30,437 bases of DNA from Rhodocyclaceae bacterium (lineage in GTDB: Bacteria > Pseudomonadota > Gammaproteobacteria > Burkholderiales > Rhodocyclaceae), in assembly GCA_016721505.1 (NCBI GenBank), contig JADKHX010000004.1, forward strand, positions 1-30,437. The letters are read 5' to 3'. Below the pieces are notes generated by a model. The model was not told the DNA's origin. It saw nothing but the letters and a program-made list of their open reading frames with translations, and ran no database searches. A program made the position numbers and the translations under genes. Every line of letters starts with the position of its first letter. Position 1 is the stretch's first letter. Shown here piece by piece: positions 9,858 through 18,471 of this stretch.

Positions 9858-10119
9858 CCACACGTACGATTTGGCGTCCCATTTCGCCGGTGATTTTTTG
9901 CTGGTTGTTGTGTACGTCACAATTCAACGAAAGATTAAGGACTGTTCCTCGTAGCCCCTATTTCCTTCAGTCAATTGAGCAGACCCATTTGTTCAATGGC
10001 TCATAATCGCACCACTTTTTCTGTTTAGCTACCGCTCTCTCTGTGAGAAATTCCCCATCGCGCTTGAACGCGTTTTGTAACCGACAAAAGTGCGAGGAAG
10101 GACAAAACTGATAGCATCA

Positions 10120-10787
10120 TTATCCCAAGAGACTGAAAGTAACAATCTTTAACATGCCCGCGGTCTGTGTGACATCATGGGCAACGCCTTTCATCAACTT
10201 GATGTAGCGTTCGGCATAAAAAATACTATCGTACATACAGTGCATCGCCACTACGGCGAGCCACGACTTATAACGAACGACCAAGCAAGTGAAAAGCGTG
10301 CTGGTTACAAGTGGAGTCACAATGGCCCAGCCGTGAAGGACAACAAAAATGACGATGCAAATCACTGCTGATTTTATCGTCGGGTATTTACTGAATAAAA
10401 ACTCAAGCAGATACTTTCGAAATGCAAGCTCCTCTGCGGTTGCCACCGCAAAACTTACGGCCACGATCCTAAGGAAATCTATCCAAGGCATCTGAAAAAA
10501 AATGTCGCCAACATGTGCGGTTGGCGAAAGCCTTTGGCCAAGTAAGAACAAGAAGAGGATGATTGACACGCCGATTATTCCTGCTTGGCCAAGTATTCGA
10601 CGGACTCTAGCACCATCTCTTTCGGCAAGCGTAAGCGCACAGACCGACAGGAAAGTGATAACAATCATTTCGACAAAGTTGTCTTTTCGGGGGCATCGGT
10701 ATGCCAAAAGCCAGCGTAAATGCAGAGTACCGAGACAACGATTGGTAGGGTTAAATCTTTGTTCGCGTCAACTGTGTTCGAGTCCAT
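10120..10787 (-). CDS. CPBP-family intramembrane glutamic endopeptidase (CAAX protease/bacteriocin-processing), one frameshift
   Basis: I place the start at ATG 10787-10785 (MDSNTVDANKDLTLPIVVSV), preceded by GAAAGAGAA. A single indel near 10695 shifts the frame into the main body. Hydrophobic segments alternate along ~210 residues. The four CPBP motifs are visible: EELAFRKYLLE (EExxxR), FVVLHG (FxxxH), and AMHCMYDSIFY near the C-terminus in place of the usual HxxxN/D. These integral membrane proteases cleave substrates within the bilayer. Bacterial targets are mostly unknown. The gene stands alone on the minus strand between two rightward units, and its base use looks more AT-rich than its neighbours, which could mean horizontal gain. 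Confidence 0.7.
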
Positions 10788-10860
10788 TTTCTCTTTCGTA
10801 AGTATTTCGGCGATTGAATAGTTCGTTTCAATTGGTGGCGCGGGTCAAACGGTAACACTC

Positions 10861-10894
10861 ACGACGGCGTGTTACTAGCACCAACTGGCGAAAT
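10861..10894 (+). repeat. Dispersed hairpin repeat, copy 3 (upstream of the ABC exporter)
   Basis: ACGACGGCGTGTTACTAGCA and then CCAACTGGCGAAAT. It lies 41 bases before the ATG of the ABC ATPase, in the same orientation. The inner four stem pairs (CTAG/CTGG with one U-G) hold. The open frame reads DGVLLAPTGEIPAF, but no start codon joins it to a gene. Confidence 0.8.
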
Positions 10895-10935
10895 CCCTGC
10901 CTTTGCCCGATACTACTTTCCCCTAAAATCCAACG

Positions 10936-11856
10936 ATGCATCCCCAAAGCCCACTCATTGTCTCGACCCTGCAAAAATCTTACGCAGGCAAACGCGTTGT
11001 CGACGGGCTCAATCTTGAATTGGTTCGTGGCGAGTGTTTTGGTTTACTCGGCCCGAACGGGGCGGGCAAGACAACAACATTGCGATGCTGTCTGGGGCTG
11101 ACTACGCCGGATTCCGGTGCCATTACTTTGGTTGGTTTGCCGGTGCCGGCGCAGGCGCGTGAAGCGCGGGCGAGCATTGGTGTGGTGCCGCAGTTTGACA
11201 ATCTTGATCCTGACTTTACGGCGGCGGAAAACTTGCTGGTTTATGGGCGCTATTTTGGTTTGAGCGATGCGGATATTCGCCCGAAAATTCCGGAGTTATT
11301 GGAGTTCGCGGGCTTGGCCGGCAAGGAGAACGCCAACATCCGTACCTTGTCTGGTGGCATGAAGCGGCGGCTGACTTTGGCGCGGGCCTTGGTTAATGAC
11401 CCTGATTTGTTGGTGCTGGATGAACCGACCACCGGCCTGGACCCGCAGGCACGACATTTGATTTGGGAGCGTTTGAAGCGCTTGTTGAGTCAGGGCAAAA
11501 CCATATTGCTGACCACTCATGTCATGGACGAAGCAGATCGCCTTTGTCAGCGCCTTGCCAGAGTGGATGCCGGACGGATGATGACTATCTGCCCGCCGCG
11601 TGAATTGATCCGCGAACACATCGAAGCGCAAGTGGTGGAAGTTTATGGCGAGGACGCGCCGACCTGGGCTTTGAACCAAGCGCCCGCGTTTGCGCAGCGC
11701 GTTGAAGTGAGTGGCGAAACGGCGTTTTGTTATGTCAGCGATGCGACCGCGCTGTTGCAGCATTTAGCTGACAAACCACAGCTACGCACCTTGCATCGTC
11801 CGGCTAATCTTGAGGATGTATTTCTCAAACTCACTGGTCGCGATTTGCGCGATTGA
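10936..11856 (+). CDS. ABC transporter ATP-binding protein, NodI/DrrA-type exporter
   Basis: This intact 306-aa protein starts at ATG 10936. It has Walker A GPNGAGKT (39-46), Q-loop VVPQ (Q86), signature LSGGM (138-142), Walker B LLVLDEP (158-164) and the switch histidine in TTH (H195). The C-terminal ~80 residues form the extension seen in NodI/DrrA-type ATPases ('LEDVFLKLTGRDLRD'). It energises the membrane protein encoded 15 bases downstream. NodI/NodJ-like pairs without nod genes are general in beta- and gammaproteobacteria (YadG/YadH-like) and export unknown, probably lipidic or polysaccharide-linked substrates. No nodulation role is implied. Confidence 0.85.
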   Translation: MHPQSPLIVSTLQKSYAGKRVVDGLNLELVRGECFGLLGPNGAGKTTTLRCCLGLTTPDSGAITLVGLPVPAQAREARASIGVVPQFDNLDPDFTAAENLLVYGRYFGLSDADIRPKIPELLEFAGLAGKENANIRTLSGGMKRRLTLARALVNDPDLLVLDEPTTGLDPQARHLIWERLKRLLSQGKTILLTTHVMDEADRLCQRLARVDAGRMMTICPPRELIREHIEAQVVEVYGEDAPTWALNQAPAFAQRVEVSGETAFCYVSDATALLQHLADKPQLRTLHRPANLEDVFLKLTGRDLRD

Positions 11857-11871
11857 GCGGGGTAAAAACGC

Positions 11872-12668
11872 ATGATTAAAGCGATGAGCGCCTTGGACTA
11901 TTCCCTACCCCGCTTTTCACTGCGCGCACTCGCTGTTTGGCGGCGCAATTTTTTGGTATGGCGCAAGCTGGCGATTCCCTCGCTACTCGGCAATCTGGCC
12001 GACCCGATGATTTATTTATTCGGCTTGGGCTACGGATTGGGTGGTTTATTGCCGCAGGTCGGTGGCGTGACTTACATCGCTTTTTTGGCCAGTGGCACGG
12101 TATGCGGTTCGACCATGAACGCGGCATCTTTCGAGGCCTTGTATTCATCGTTTTCGCGCATGCACATGCAAAAAACTTGGGAAGCGATTATGAATGCACC
12201 GGTATCACTCGACGACGTGATGCTGGGCGAATTGCTGTGGGCCGCTGCCAAGGCCAGCTTATCCGGAGTGGCGATTTTGGCGGTGATTTTGATGTTGGGG
12301 TTTGTCGCTTCACCGCTTGCGTTGTGGGCTTTGCCAGTGATTTTCATTACCGGCTTGTGCTTCGCGGCACTCGGGCTAATCATCACCGCGCTGGCGCCCT
12401 CCTATGATTTTTTCATGTACTACTTCACCTTGTTCATTACGCCAATGGTATTGCTCTGTGGAGTGTTTTTCCCACCAATCAATTGCCACCCTTGGTACAA
12501 ACCATCGCCGCATGGTTGCCGCTGACGCACGCAGTGGCGCTAATTCGACCATTGATGTTTGATACGCTGCCAAGCGACATTGACTTGCATTTATTGGTGC
12601 TAATGGGAATCTCGCTATTGGCATTTTGGGTCGCGGTGGTACTTACGCGAAGGCGATTGCTCACCTAG
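11872..12668 (+). CDS. ABC-2 type permease, NodJ-like, one frameshift
   Basis: ATG 11872 begins MIKAMSALDYSLPRFSLRAL. The NodJ signature follows: VWRRNFLVWRKLAIPSLLGN, then LADPMIYLFGLGYGLG and FLASGTVCGSTMNAASFEALYSSF. Six membrane segments are expected. A 1-base indel near 12475-12490 moves the frame. The corrected protein reads CGVFFPINQLPPLVQTIAAW and LPLTHAVALIRPLMF, ending in FWVAVVLTRRRLLT at 12668. Corrected size is about 264 aa, as in the family. It forms the channel for the preceding ATPase. Confidence 0.85.
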
Positions 12669-12696
12669 TGCGTGGGCAGACTCGTTAAAATCGGCT

Positions 12697-12900
12697 ATGG
12701 ACATTACTATCAATGGAACGCTGGTTGCGTGGCCAAAATCGTCGCTCACGGTTGCTGAATTGCTAGTCGCGCGTGAGCTAAGCGGCAAGCGCGTCGCGGT
12801 CGAGCGCAATGGTGAAATCGTACCCAGAAGTTTACATGTCAGCACCACAATCGTCGCTGGCGATCATCTCGAAATTGTCGTCGCAGTTGGCGGCGGCTGA
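12697..12900 (+). CDS. thiS: Sulfur carrier protein ThiS
   Basis: This is a small 67-aa ubiquitin-like protein starting at ATG 12697 (MDITINGTLVAWPKSSLTVA) and ending VAVGGG. The terminal Gly-Gly is adenylated and converted to a thiocarboxylate that donates sulfur to the thiazole ring of thiamine. It lies 17 bases before thiG, its partner, and 28 bases after the ABC permease. Other thiamine genes (thiF, thiO, thiC, thiE) are not in the window, and I see no TPP riboswitch between 12669 and 12697. Confidence 0.88.
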   Translation: MDITINGTLVAWPKSSLTVAELLVARELSGKRVAVERNGEIVPRSLHVSTTIVAGDHLEIVVAVGGG

Positions 12901-12917
12901 GTTTTCTGGTACTAAAA

Positions 12918-13706
12918 ATGAATCAAGACAACTTAATCATCGCCGGAAAGTCCTACACATCTCGCCTCTTGGTCGGCACGGGAAAATACAAAGATTTTGA
13001 CCAGACCGCGCGTGCGCTCGATGTCTCCGGCACACAAATTGTCACCGTCGCCATCCGTCGCGTGAATATCGGCCAGGAGCCCGGGCAGCCGTCCTTGCTG
13101 GACGCGTTGCCTGCCGGCCGCTACACCTTGCTGCCCAATACCGCAGGCTGTTACAGCGCGGACGACGCAGTGCGAACTTTGCGTCTGGCGCGCGAATTGT
13201 TGGACGATCATCGTTTGGTCAAACTCGAAGTTTTGGGTGATGCGCAAACACTGTTTCCCAACATGCCAGAGACACTTAAGGCCGCGAAAACACTGGTGGC
13301 TGAGGGTTTCGAAGTGATGGTCTATTGCAGCGATGATCCGATCCAGGCGCGCATGCTGGAAGACATCGGCTGTATCGCGGTGATGCCACTAGCCAGCCTG
13401 ATTGGCTCGGGTTTGGGCATACTGAATCCATGGAATCTCAAGCTCATCATCGAGCAAGCCAAAATTCCGGTGTTGGTGGACGCGGGGGTGGGGACGGCAT
13501 CAGATGCGGCGATTGCGATGGAGCTTGGCTGCGATGGCGTGCTGATGAACACCGCAATTGCTGGAGCGCAAAATCCGGTGCTGATGGCCAGCGCAATGAA
13601 GAAGGCGGTAGAGGCCGGACGCGAAGCATTTTTGGCTGGACGGATGCCCAAAAAGCTGTACGCCGCCAGTCCCAGTTCGCCCATTGGCGGGATGATAGGC
13701 AGTTGA
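12918..13706 (+). CDS. thiG: Thiazole synthase ThiG
   Basis: This intact 262-aa TIM-barrel enzyme condenses 1-deoxy-xylulose 5-phosphate, dehydroglycine and ThiS-thiocarboxylate to the thiazole phosphate. Diagnostic stretches are LLVGTGKYKDF, TVAIRRVNIGQ, LLPNTAGCYSADDAVRTLRL, the VKLEVLGD strand with K102 as the expected imine-forming lysine, and VLVDAGVGTASDAAIAMELG (phosphate-binding region) followed by GVLMNTAIAGA. Its stop (TGA 13704-13706) overlaps the TTG start of the next gene. Confidence 0.9.
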   Translation: MNQDNLIIAGKSYTSRLLVGTGKYKDFDQTARALDVSGTQIVTVAIRRVNIGQEPGQPSLLDALPAGRYTLLPNTAGCYSADDAVRTLRLARELLDDHRLVKLEVLGDAQTLFPNMPETLKAAKTLVAEGFEVMVYCSDDPIQARMLEDIGCIAVMPLASLIGSGLGILNPWNLKLIIEQAKIPVLVDAGVGTASDAAIAMELGCDGVLMNTAIAGAQNPVLMASAMKKAVEAGREAFLAGRMPKKLYAASPSSPIGGMIGS

Positions 13707-14215
13707 AGCTGTCCCACTTCCTGCTGGCAAGTTTGGCCATCAGCTTGGTCACCAGTTTGGCCGCACCCGTTCGGGCGCAGGCAGTCGCCGAGACAAAGCC
13801 GCTGGCACCACTCAAAGCCAAACAAACTGGCTATGCGGTCAAGCATTCCACGGTATTGGTTCAACAAGTTTTGTTTGGCCGCGCGCACGGCGTAGCCTTG
13901 CTCGCGGCCGCTTGCGATGCGGATACGCCGGTGGGGATTGAGACACGCGAGGCCTACGCCAAATGGCATGCGGGGCAAATTCACGCAATAGCCAAGATGT
14001 CGCATGATTTAGCCAAGTGGTATTTCACCAGTGAAGCGCAAAACGCTACCGATGCCGACATCATCAAGGCGCTCAATCTCAAGCCGCAGCTTGATCCCAA
14101 CTTGAGCGCCAAAGAAATGAAAGATGCCTGCGCGACTTTTGCCGAGATGCTGCGTGGCGAGCGCTATGACTTGTCGACCTTGATGACAAAAATTTACGGC
14201 GCAAGGATCGGCTGA
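13703..14215 (+). CDS. Secreted protein of unknown function between thiG and trmB
   Basis: I choose the TTG at 13703, which overlaps the thiG stop (TTGA). From there a 26-residue signal peptide is apparent (LKLSHFLLASLAISLVTSLA, then APVRAQA with an AQA-type cleavage site). The mature ~145 residues are soluble and alpha-helical in look, with two or three cysteines (LAAACDADT, KDACATF) that could form a disulfide. I recognise no family. The coupling to thiG suggests cotranscription only, not a thiamine role. Another frame reading through this region from 13430 is only the upstream extension over thiG and should be ignored. Confidence 0.6.
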   Translation: MKLSHFLLASLAISLVTSLAAPVRAQAVAETKPLAPLKAKQTGYAVKHSTVLVQQVLFGRAHGVALLAAACDADTPVGIETREAYAKWHAGQIHAIAKMSHDLAKWYFTSEAQNATDADIIKALNLKPQLDPNLSAKEMKDACATFAEMLRGERYDLSTLMTKIYGARIG

Positions 14216-14269
14216 GTCATCCGTCAAAATTCCGAAAATCGTGCCGCGACCGACCGTGGATGTGGTTCG

Positions 14270-14977
14270 ATGAGTGATACCCCGATGACGACAGCGGTTG
14301 AACAAGCGCACGCTCACGATCACATTCGCAGTTTCGTTTTGCGCCAAGGCCGAGTCTCGGAAGCTCAGCGGCGACATCACACGGAAGGAATGCCGCAATG
14401 GGGAATCCCCTATCAAGCCGGCGTATGTGAATTGCCCGCACAGTTCGGACGCGCCGCACCGACCATTCTCGAGATCGGTTGTGGTATGGGCGAAACAACC
14501 GCAATCATCGCGGCAGCATCACCGCAAAATAATTATCTCGGCATCGAAGTTCATACGCCTGGCGTCGGCAGTCTGCTAAAAGAAATCGCGACCCGCGAAT
14601 TGAACAACCTACGCCTGATTCAGCATGATGCAGTCGATGTCGTCAAGCACATGCTGGCCCCCGCATCGCTGGCCGGAATTCACATTTTCTTCCCTGATCC
14701 ATGGCCGAAAAAGCGACAGCAAAAACGCCGCTTGATTCAGGCGCCGTTTGTCGCATTGCTGGCATCGCGACTCCAGCCCGGCGGGTATCTGCATTGCGCT
14801 ACCGATTGGCAGGACTATGCTGAGCAGATGCTGGAGGTGCTAGCCAACGAAGCCTTATTGGAGAACTCCTGTAGCGGATTCGCGCCAAGGCCTAACTATC
14901 GACCACAAACCAAGTTCGAGACACGCGGCCTGAAACTCGGGCATGGTGTCTGGGATGTGATTTTTAGAAGCAGGTAA
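14270..14977 (+). CDS. trmB: tRNA (guanine(46)-N7)-methyltransferase
   Basis: This intact 235-aa SAM-dependent enzyme makes m7G46 in the tRNA variable loop. The SAM-binding motif ILEIGCGMGE is at residues 66-75, YLGIEVHTPGVGSLL at 89-103, and the TrmB signature FPDPWPKKRQQKRRL at 141-155. TDWQDYAEQML and the C-terminal TKFETRGLKLGH complete the family pattern. It is 54 bases after the secreted-protein gene and 4 bases before the diguanylate cyclase gene. Confidence 0.9.
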   Translation: MSDTPMTTAVEQAHAHDHIRSFVLRQGRVSEAQRRHHTEGMPQWGIPYQAGVCELPAQFGRAAPTILEIGCGMGETTAIIAAASPQNNYLGIEVHTPGVGSLLKEIATRELNNLRLIQHDAVDVVKHMLAPASLAGIHIFFPDPWPKKRQQKRRLIQAPFVALLASRLQPGGYLHCATDWQDYAEQMLEVLANEALLENSCSGFAPRPNYRPQTKFETRGLKLGHGVWDVIFRSR

Positions 14978-14981
14978 TGTC

Positions 14982-16115
14982 ATGACTGATTTGGATCTAC
15001 GAACTGCGGTGTGGTTAACAGCTGTTCTGGTTGGCATGATGTCTTTGGTGCTGTTTTTGTTGCGTAACAGCTATCCACCTTATGTGCGCGGAATCACACA
15101 CTGGGCAAGTGCCTTGGCAATCTTTTTTGTTGCTTGCGTACTGTTTTCAAAGCGGGGCGTTTGGGCGGATTTCATCACGATTTTTATTGCCAATTTAGTG
15201 ATGATGTTTGGTATGACCTTACTTTATTTTGGTAGCCGCCGACATTTCGATCTGTCGGTCGCGCCGCGCAACTGGATCATTTTTGGTACTGTATGTTTAG
15301 CGGTTATTACTCTGGTCCCCACAGTTTCGGCCAGCTATCAGCTCAGGTCGACTGTCTTAACTACCTATGCAGCAACGGCAATGTTGCTTCATGCCCGAGT
15401 AATTTACAAACATGGTGATCCAATATTTGCCTACCGATTCACGGCCTTCGTTATTGCTACCGAAGCCGTAGTCACCACCTTGCGGCTGATTTCATTTTTT
15501 TATGATCGCCCTGACATAGGGCTTTTTGAAAACTCGTTGGGACAAACCGTTTACGTCAGCTCATTCCTTTATGGGGGCACGCTGGCAGGCTTGGGATTCA
15601 CGTTGATGGCCTCGACACGAGTGCGCAAGGAGCTTGAACATCTTGCCAGCCATGATTCGCTGACGGGATGTTTGAGCCGTCGCGCCTGGTTAGAGATTTG
15701 CGAGCAGGAAATGGATCGATCAGTTCGTAGTGGTCGGCCCATGACCTTATTGATTATGGACATCGATCACTTCAAGAAGGTGAATGACAACTATGGACAT
15801 CAAGTGGGCGATCGGGTGATTGTCAGTGTCGTTAAGCACGCAACCACGGCCTTGCGCCGCGCCGATAGCCTTGGGCGTTATGGCGGCGAAGAGTTTGTCG
15901 CCCTCCTGCCGGAAACCGGCGCGGAACAAGCGCTCGTAGTGGCCGAACGGATTCGTACTGCCGTCGAAAAGTCCGCTGATGATCCGAGATGCACGGTGAG
16001 CATTGGCATCGCCACCAACAACGTCAAACTCAGCGTCGATGGCTTGCTAACCCTCGCCGATGAGGCGATGTACCGAGCCAAACATAATGGCCGCAATCGG
16101 GTGGAGACGGCGTGA
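14982..16115 (+). CDS. Membrane-bound diguanylate cyclase (GGDEF)
   Basis: This intact 377-aa protein starts at ATG 14982. Residues ~10-210 contain about six hydrophobic helices (for example 10-27, 41-56, 61-84, 97-117, 150-170, 190-210), an uncharacterised membrane sensor. The GGDEF domain starts at HLASHDSLTGCLSRRAWLE (220-238). The active-site motif is GGEEF at 301-305, intact for catalysis. An inhibitory I-site RRAD at 292-295 lies exactly five residues before it, so product inhibition by c-di-GMP is expected. The metal-binding FKKVND.YGH stretch is also complete. The enzyme makes c-di-GMP from two GTP. Confidence 0.9.
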   Translation: MTDLDLRTAVWLTAVLVGMMSLVLFLLRNSYPPYVRGITHWASALAIFFVACVLFSKRGVWADFITIFIANLVMMFGMTLLYFGSRRHFDLSVAPRNWIIFGTVCLAVITLVPTVSASYQLRSTVLTTYAATAMLLHARVIYKHGDPIFAYRFTAFVIATEAVVTTLRLISFFYDRPDIGLFENSLGQTVYVSSFLYGGTLAGLGFTLMASTRVRKELEHLASHDSLTGCLSRRAWLEICEQEMDRSVRSGRPMTLLIMDIDHFKKVNDNYGHQVGDRVIVSVVKHATTALRRADSLGRYGGEEFVALLPETGAEQALVVAERIRTAVEKSADDPRCTVSIGIATNNVKLSVDGLLTLADEAMYRAKHNGRNRVETA

Positions 16116-16118
16116 GCA

Positions 16119-16171
16119 AGCGTGTGAACGACGGCGTTTCACCACACGCTACGGCGCAGAGCGCGTTTTTT
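16119..16171 (+). terminator. Dyads and T-tract after the diguanylate cyclase gene (possible terminator)
   Basis: AGCGTGTG (16119-16126) and CACACGCT (16143-16150) are perfect inverted repeats. Inside them AACG and CGTT can extend the stem. A second small hairpin, GCGC-AGA-GCGC (16154-16164), is followed by six T at 16166-16171. Together these could end transcription of the trmB-cyclase unit. The second stem is only 4 bp, so the call is tentative. Confidence 0.4.
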
Positions 16172-16236
16172 GCGCGACCGCCTTGTAGCTGGTAGTTTTT
16201 GTTTTGCTTTGTTTCACCAGCACCAACTGACGAGAG
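16130..16236 (+). repeat. Dispersed hairpin repeat, copy 4, split by an insert
   Basis: The left part of the repeat (GACGGCGTTTCACCA) lies at 16130-16144. The right part (TTTCACCAGCACCAACTGAC) begins at 16212 and runs into GAGAG, which serves as Shine-Dalgarno for the hydrolase at 16243. The 8 bases TTTCACCA occur at 16137-16144 and again at 16212-16219, flanking 67 bases that other copies lack. Confidence 0.65.
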
Positions 16237-16242
16237 ACCAAA

Positions 16243-17148
16243 ATGTCCAACGTAAACATCAACGGCCAGATCATCGAATACGAATCACTCGGCTCGGCCA
16301 AGTCACCGACGATATTGCTCATCATGGGGCTGGGCATGCAGCTCACCAATTGGCCAGATGCGTTTTGCCAGCGCTTAGTAGATGCCGGGTTCCGCGTGAT
16401 TCGATTCGACAATCGCGATATTGGTTTGTCGGGCAAAGTGCATGTCGGACGGCGCGTAAATATGAAACTTGCTTTACTTGCCGCCTTCCTCAAACTGCCG
16501 GTGCGCGCGCCTTATTTGCTCGACGATATGGTCGCCGATACGGTGGGTTTGCTCGATGCGCTAGAGATTAAATCGGCACACGTGGTAGGCGCCTCAATGG
16601 GTGGCATGATTGCGCAATTGATGGCGGCGCATCACCCGACGCGGGTCATCAGTCTCACTTCGGTGATGTCTTCCAGCGGCAATCGACGCGCGCATCGCGG
16701 CACACCTGAAGCCATGCGGGTGTTGATGGCGCGGCCAACCGACGCAAGCAATATCAGCAGCGTAATCGAGCATACGATGAAGGTGTATAGCGTCATCGGC
16801 AGTCCGGGCTATCCACAGGACAAAGACGAATTGCACGCGCGCATCACCCGCAATTTCAATCGCTCGTATCACCCGGCTGGCACCGCGCGACAACTGCTGG
16901 CGATTATGGCTTCGGGGGATCGCCGAGGTTTATTGCAAAAAATCAGCGCGCCGACTTTAGTGATACATGGCGGGGACGATAAGCTGGTGCCAGTCGCCGC
17001 GGGGCGCGATACGGCGCATCACATCAAAGGTGCGACGCTGCTAATTGTTCCCGGCATGGGTCACGATTTGCCACCCGGTTTGCAACCAGTTTTGGCCGAT
17101 GCGATTGCCGCACATTGCACGCAACATGCGGAAAAAGCTGCACCATGA
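16243..17148 (+). CDS. Alpha/beta-fold hydrolase
   Basis: This intact 301-aa protein starts at ATG 16243. The sequence opens MSNVNINGQIIEYESLGSAK. The oxyanion region is LLIMGLGMQLTNWP, the nucleophile elbow GASMGG (S118), the acid in HGGDDKLVP (D245/D246) and the catalytic histidine in GMGHDLP (H274). It resembles the 'alpha/beta fold hydrolase' group related to aclacinomycin methylesterase RdmC and other carboxylesterases. The natural substrate is unknown. Its stop overlaps the next start (ATGA), and its ribosome-binding site abuts repeat copy 4. Confidence 0.85.
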   Translation: MSNVNINGQIIEYESLGSAKSPTILLIMGLGMQLTNWPDAFCQRLVDAGFRVIRFDNRDIGLSGKVHVGRRVNMKLALLAAFLKLPVRAPYLLDDMVADTVGLLDALEIKSAHVVGASMGGMIAQLMAAHHPTRVISLTSVMSSSGNRRAHRGTPEAMRVLMARPTDASNISSVIEHTMKVYSVIGSPGYPQDKDELHARITRNFNRSYHPAGTARQLLAIMASGDRRGLLQKISAPTLVIHGGDDKLVPVAAGRDTAHHIKGATLLIVPGMGHDLPPGLQPVLADAIAAHCTQHAEKAAP

Positions 17149-17897
17149 AAACTGTCCTGATGCCGCTGCCCAGCACCGATTTCGATCCGACCGAATCGGC
17201 CGTGCCGTGGTCGATTTTGTCGGCGCATGGACATCACGTAATTTTCGCAACGCCCGATGGCAAGCCGGGCCAAGCCGACCCTCGGATGGTGCATGGCACT
17301 GGACTCGGAATGCTCGCGCCGGTGCTGCGCGCTGATGTCAACGGCCAAGCAGCGTATGCGCGGATGATTGCCAGCAGGGAATTCAAAAAGCCAATTTCCT
17401 ATGCGGAAATTGTTGCCAAGAATTTCCATGGACTGCTACTCACCGGCGGCCATGCTCAGGGCATGAAGCCGTATTTGGAATCGCCGATATTGCAAAATGC
17501 CGTTGCCGATTTTTTTATCGCGGCAAAGCCTGTCGGCGCTATTTGCCACGGCGTTGTGCTCGCCGCAAGATCCGAATTGCCTTCCGGCGTTTCAGTTTTG
17601 CATGGCAAAAAGACTACCGCGCTCACCCAACGCATGGAATTATCGGCGTGGGCTTTGACTTGTTTGTGGTTAAAAAATTACTACCGCACCTATCCGCAAA
17701 CTGTGCAGGCCGAAGTTTGCGCGGCACTCGCCAAGCGGCGGGATTTTATCGTCGGCCCGTTGAATACCACGCGCGACAATCCGGACAATTTGGATATCGG
17801 ATTTACCGTGCAGGACGGCAATTATTTGTCCGCCCGCTGGCCAGGGGATGCGCATCGATTTGCGACAGAATTCGCGGCCATGCTAGCCAAATCATAG
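17145..17897 (+). CDS. Type 1 glutamine amidotransferase-like (DJ-1/PfpI) protein
   Basis: ATG 17145 overlaps the hydrolase stop, so the two are translationally coupled. The 250-aa protein begins MKTVLMPLPSTDFDPTESAV. It shows the DJ-1/PfpI core with GLLLTGGHAQGM (96-107) and the nucleophile elbow AICHGVVLAA with C134. A further family block SVLHGKKTTAL is at 150-160. The segment around 163-180 matches relatives less well, so a pair of compensating indels is possible. Relatives include stress-related glyoxalase III/chaperone-like proteins and uncharacterised amidotransferase-fold enzymes. The exact reaction is unknown. It ends 14 bases before the convergent yaeQ stop, and I see no clear terminator there. 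Confidence 0.75.
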   Translation: MKTVLMPLPSTDFDPTESAVPWSILSAHGHHVIFATPDGKPGQADPRMVHGTGLGMLAPVLRADVNGQAAYARMIASREFKKPISYAEIVAKNFHGLLLTGGHAQGMKPYLESPILQNAVADFFIAAKPVGAICHGVVLAARSELPSGVSVLHGKKTTALTQRMELSAWALTCLWLKNYYRTYPQTVQAEVCAALAKRRDFIVGPLNTTRDNPDNLDIGFTVQDGNYLSARWPGDAHRFATEFAAMLAKS

Positions 17898-17911
17898 ATT
17901 GCCAAACGCCA

Positions 17912-18448
17912 CTACCTCCGTACCTGTGGCACGATGTGTAGCGCCTCACCTTCAATGTTCAACCACAATTCCCGCTCCTGCACGGTGCATTGAATACTCA
18001 TATTTCGGGTGGCTTTGGCGGCCAACATTTTGCTGTCTTCTTGCGCGATATTGAGCACCGCCAAATTGTCCTGACGCAGTAACAAGGATTCATTGGCTTG
18101 CCACCACATATCCGCCGCACGCCCACCGTAAGTCAGCGCGGTGACTTGTTTGGCACGCCTGCAAGCACGGCGGATTTTTCGCTCATCGGGCAAGCCGACC
18201 TCTATCCAATGCGTGATCGCTCCGGTCAAATCTTTTTCCCATAGATCCGGTTCGTCCTCGGCACTCAAGCCTTTGCCGAACACCAAGGCTTCGTCGGCAT
18301 AAAGCGCAAAGGCCAATACCCGCATCATCATTCGCTCATCCGTTTCCGACGGATGCCGTGCGATGGTGAGTGCATGGGTTTGAAAATAGTTCCGGTCGAG
18401 ATCGGCAATTTGCAGATCGAATTTGAAGATAGTAGATTTGAGCGCCAT
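17912..18448 (-). CDS. yaeQ: YaeQ family protein
   Basis: I choose ATG 18448-18446 (MALKSTIFKFDLQIADLDRN), the universal YaeQ N-terminus. This gives 178 aa, the usual length. Diagnostic stretches are RHPSETDERMMMRVLAFALY, WIEVGLPDERKIRRACRRAK and a C-terminal region with IQCTVQERELWLNIEG. YaeQ has a nuclease-like (PD-(D/E)XK-type) fold. It suppresses RfaH loss in E. coli when overproduced, but its biochemical role is not settled. The same frame stays open upstream through repeat copy 5 to a TTG at 18517, which would add HNGVSPAPTGRLRAYCAP. I consider that extension unlikely. It is divergent from fusA2. Confidence 0.88.
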   Translation of the reverse strand: MALKSTIFKFDLQIADLDRNYFQTHALTIARHPSETDERMMMRVLAFALYADEALVFGKGLSAEDEPDLWEKDLTGAITHWIEVGLPDERKIRRACRRAKQVTALTYGGRAADMWWQANESLLLRQDNLAVLNIAQEDSKMLAAKATRNMSIQCTVQERELWLNIEGEALHIVPQVRR

Positions 18449-18471
18449 GGGCGCGCAGTATGCCCTCAGTC

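Noticed and set aside
11296..11763. Minus-strand open frame opposite the ABC ATPase
   Set aside because: Antisense shadow of a conserved gene, with no recognisable domain.
10936..12668. Nodulation (nodIJ) locus
   Set aside because: The ATPase/permease pair is of the general NodI/NodJ-like exporter type found widely in non-symbionts, and no other nod or nif gene is present.
12669..12696. TPP riboswitch before thiS
   Set aside because: The gap is only 28 bases and lacks the conserved CUGAGA-type core.
13322..14005. Long minus-strand open frame opposite thiG and the secreted-protein gene
   Set aside because: It is the antisense shadow of well-supported genes and shows no motif or ribosome-binding site.
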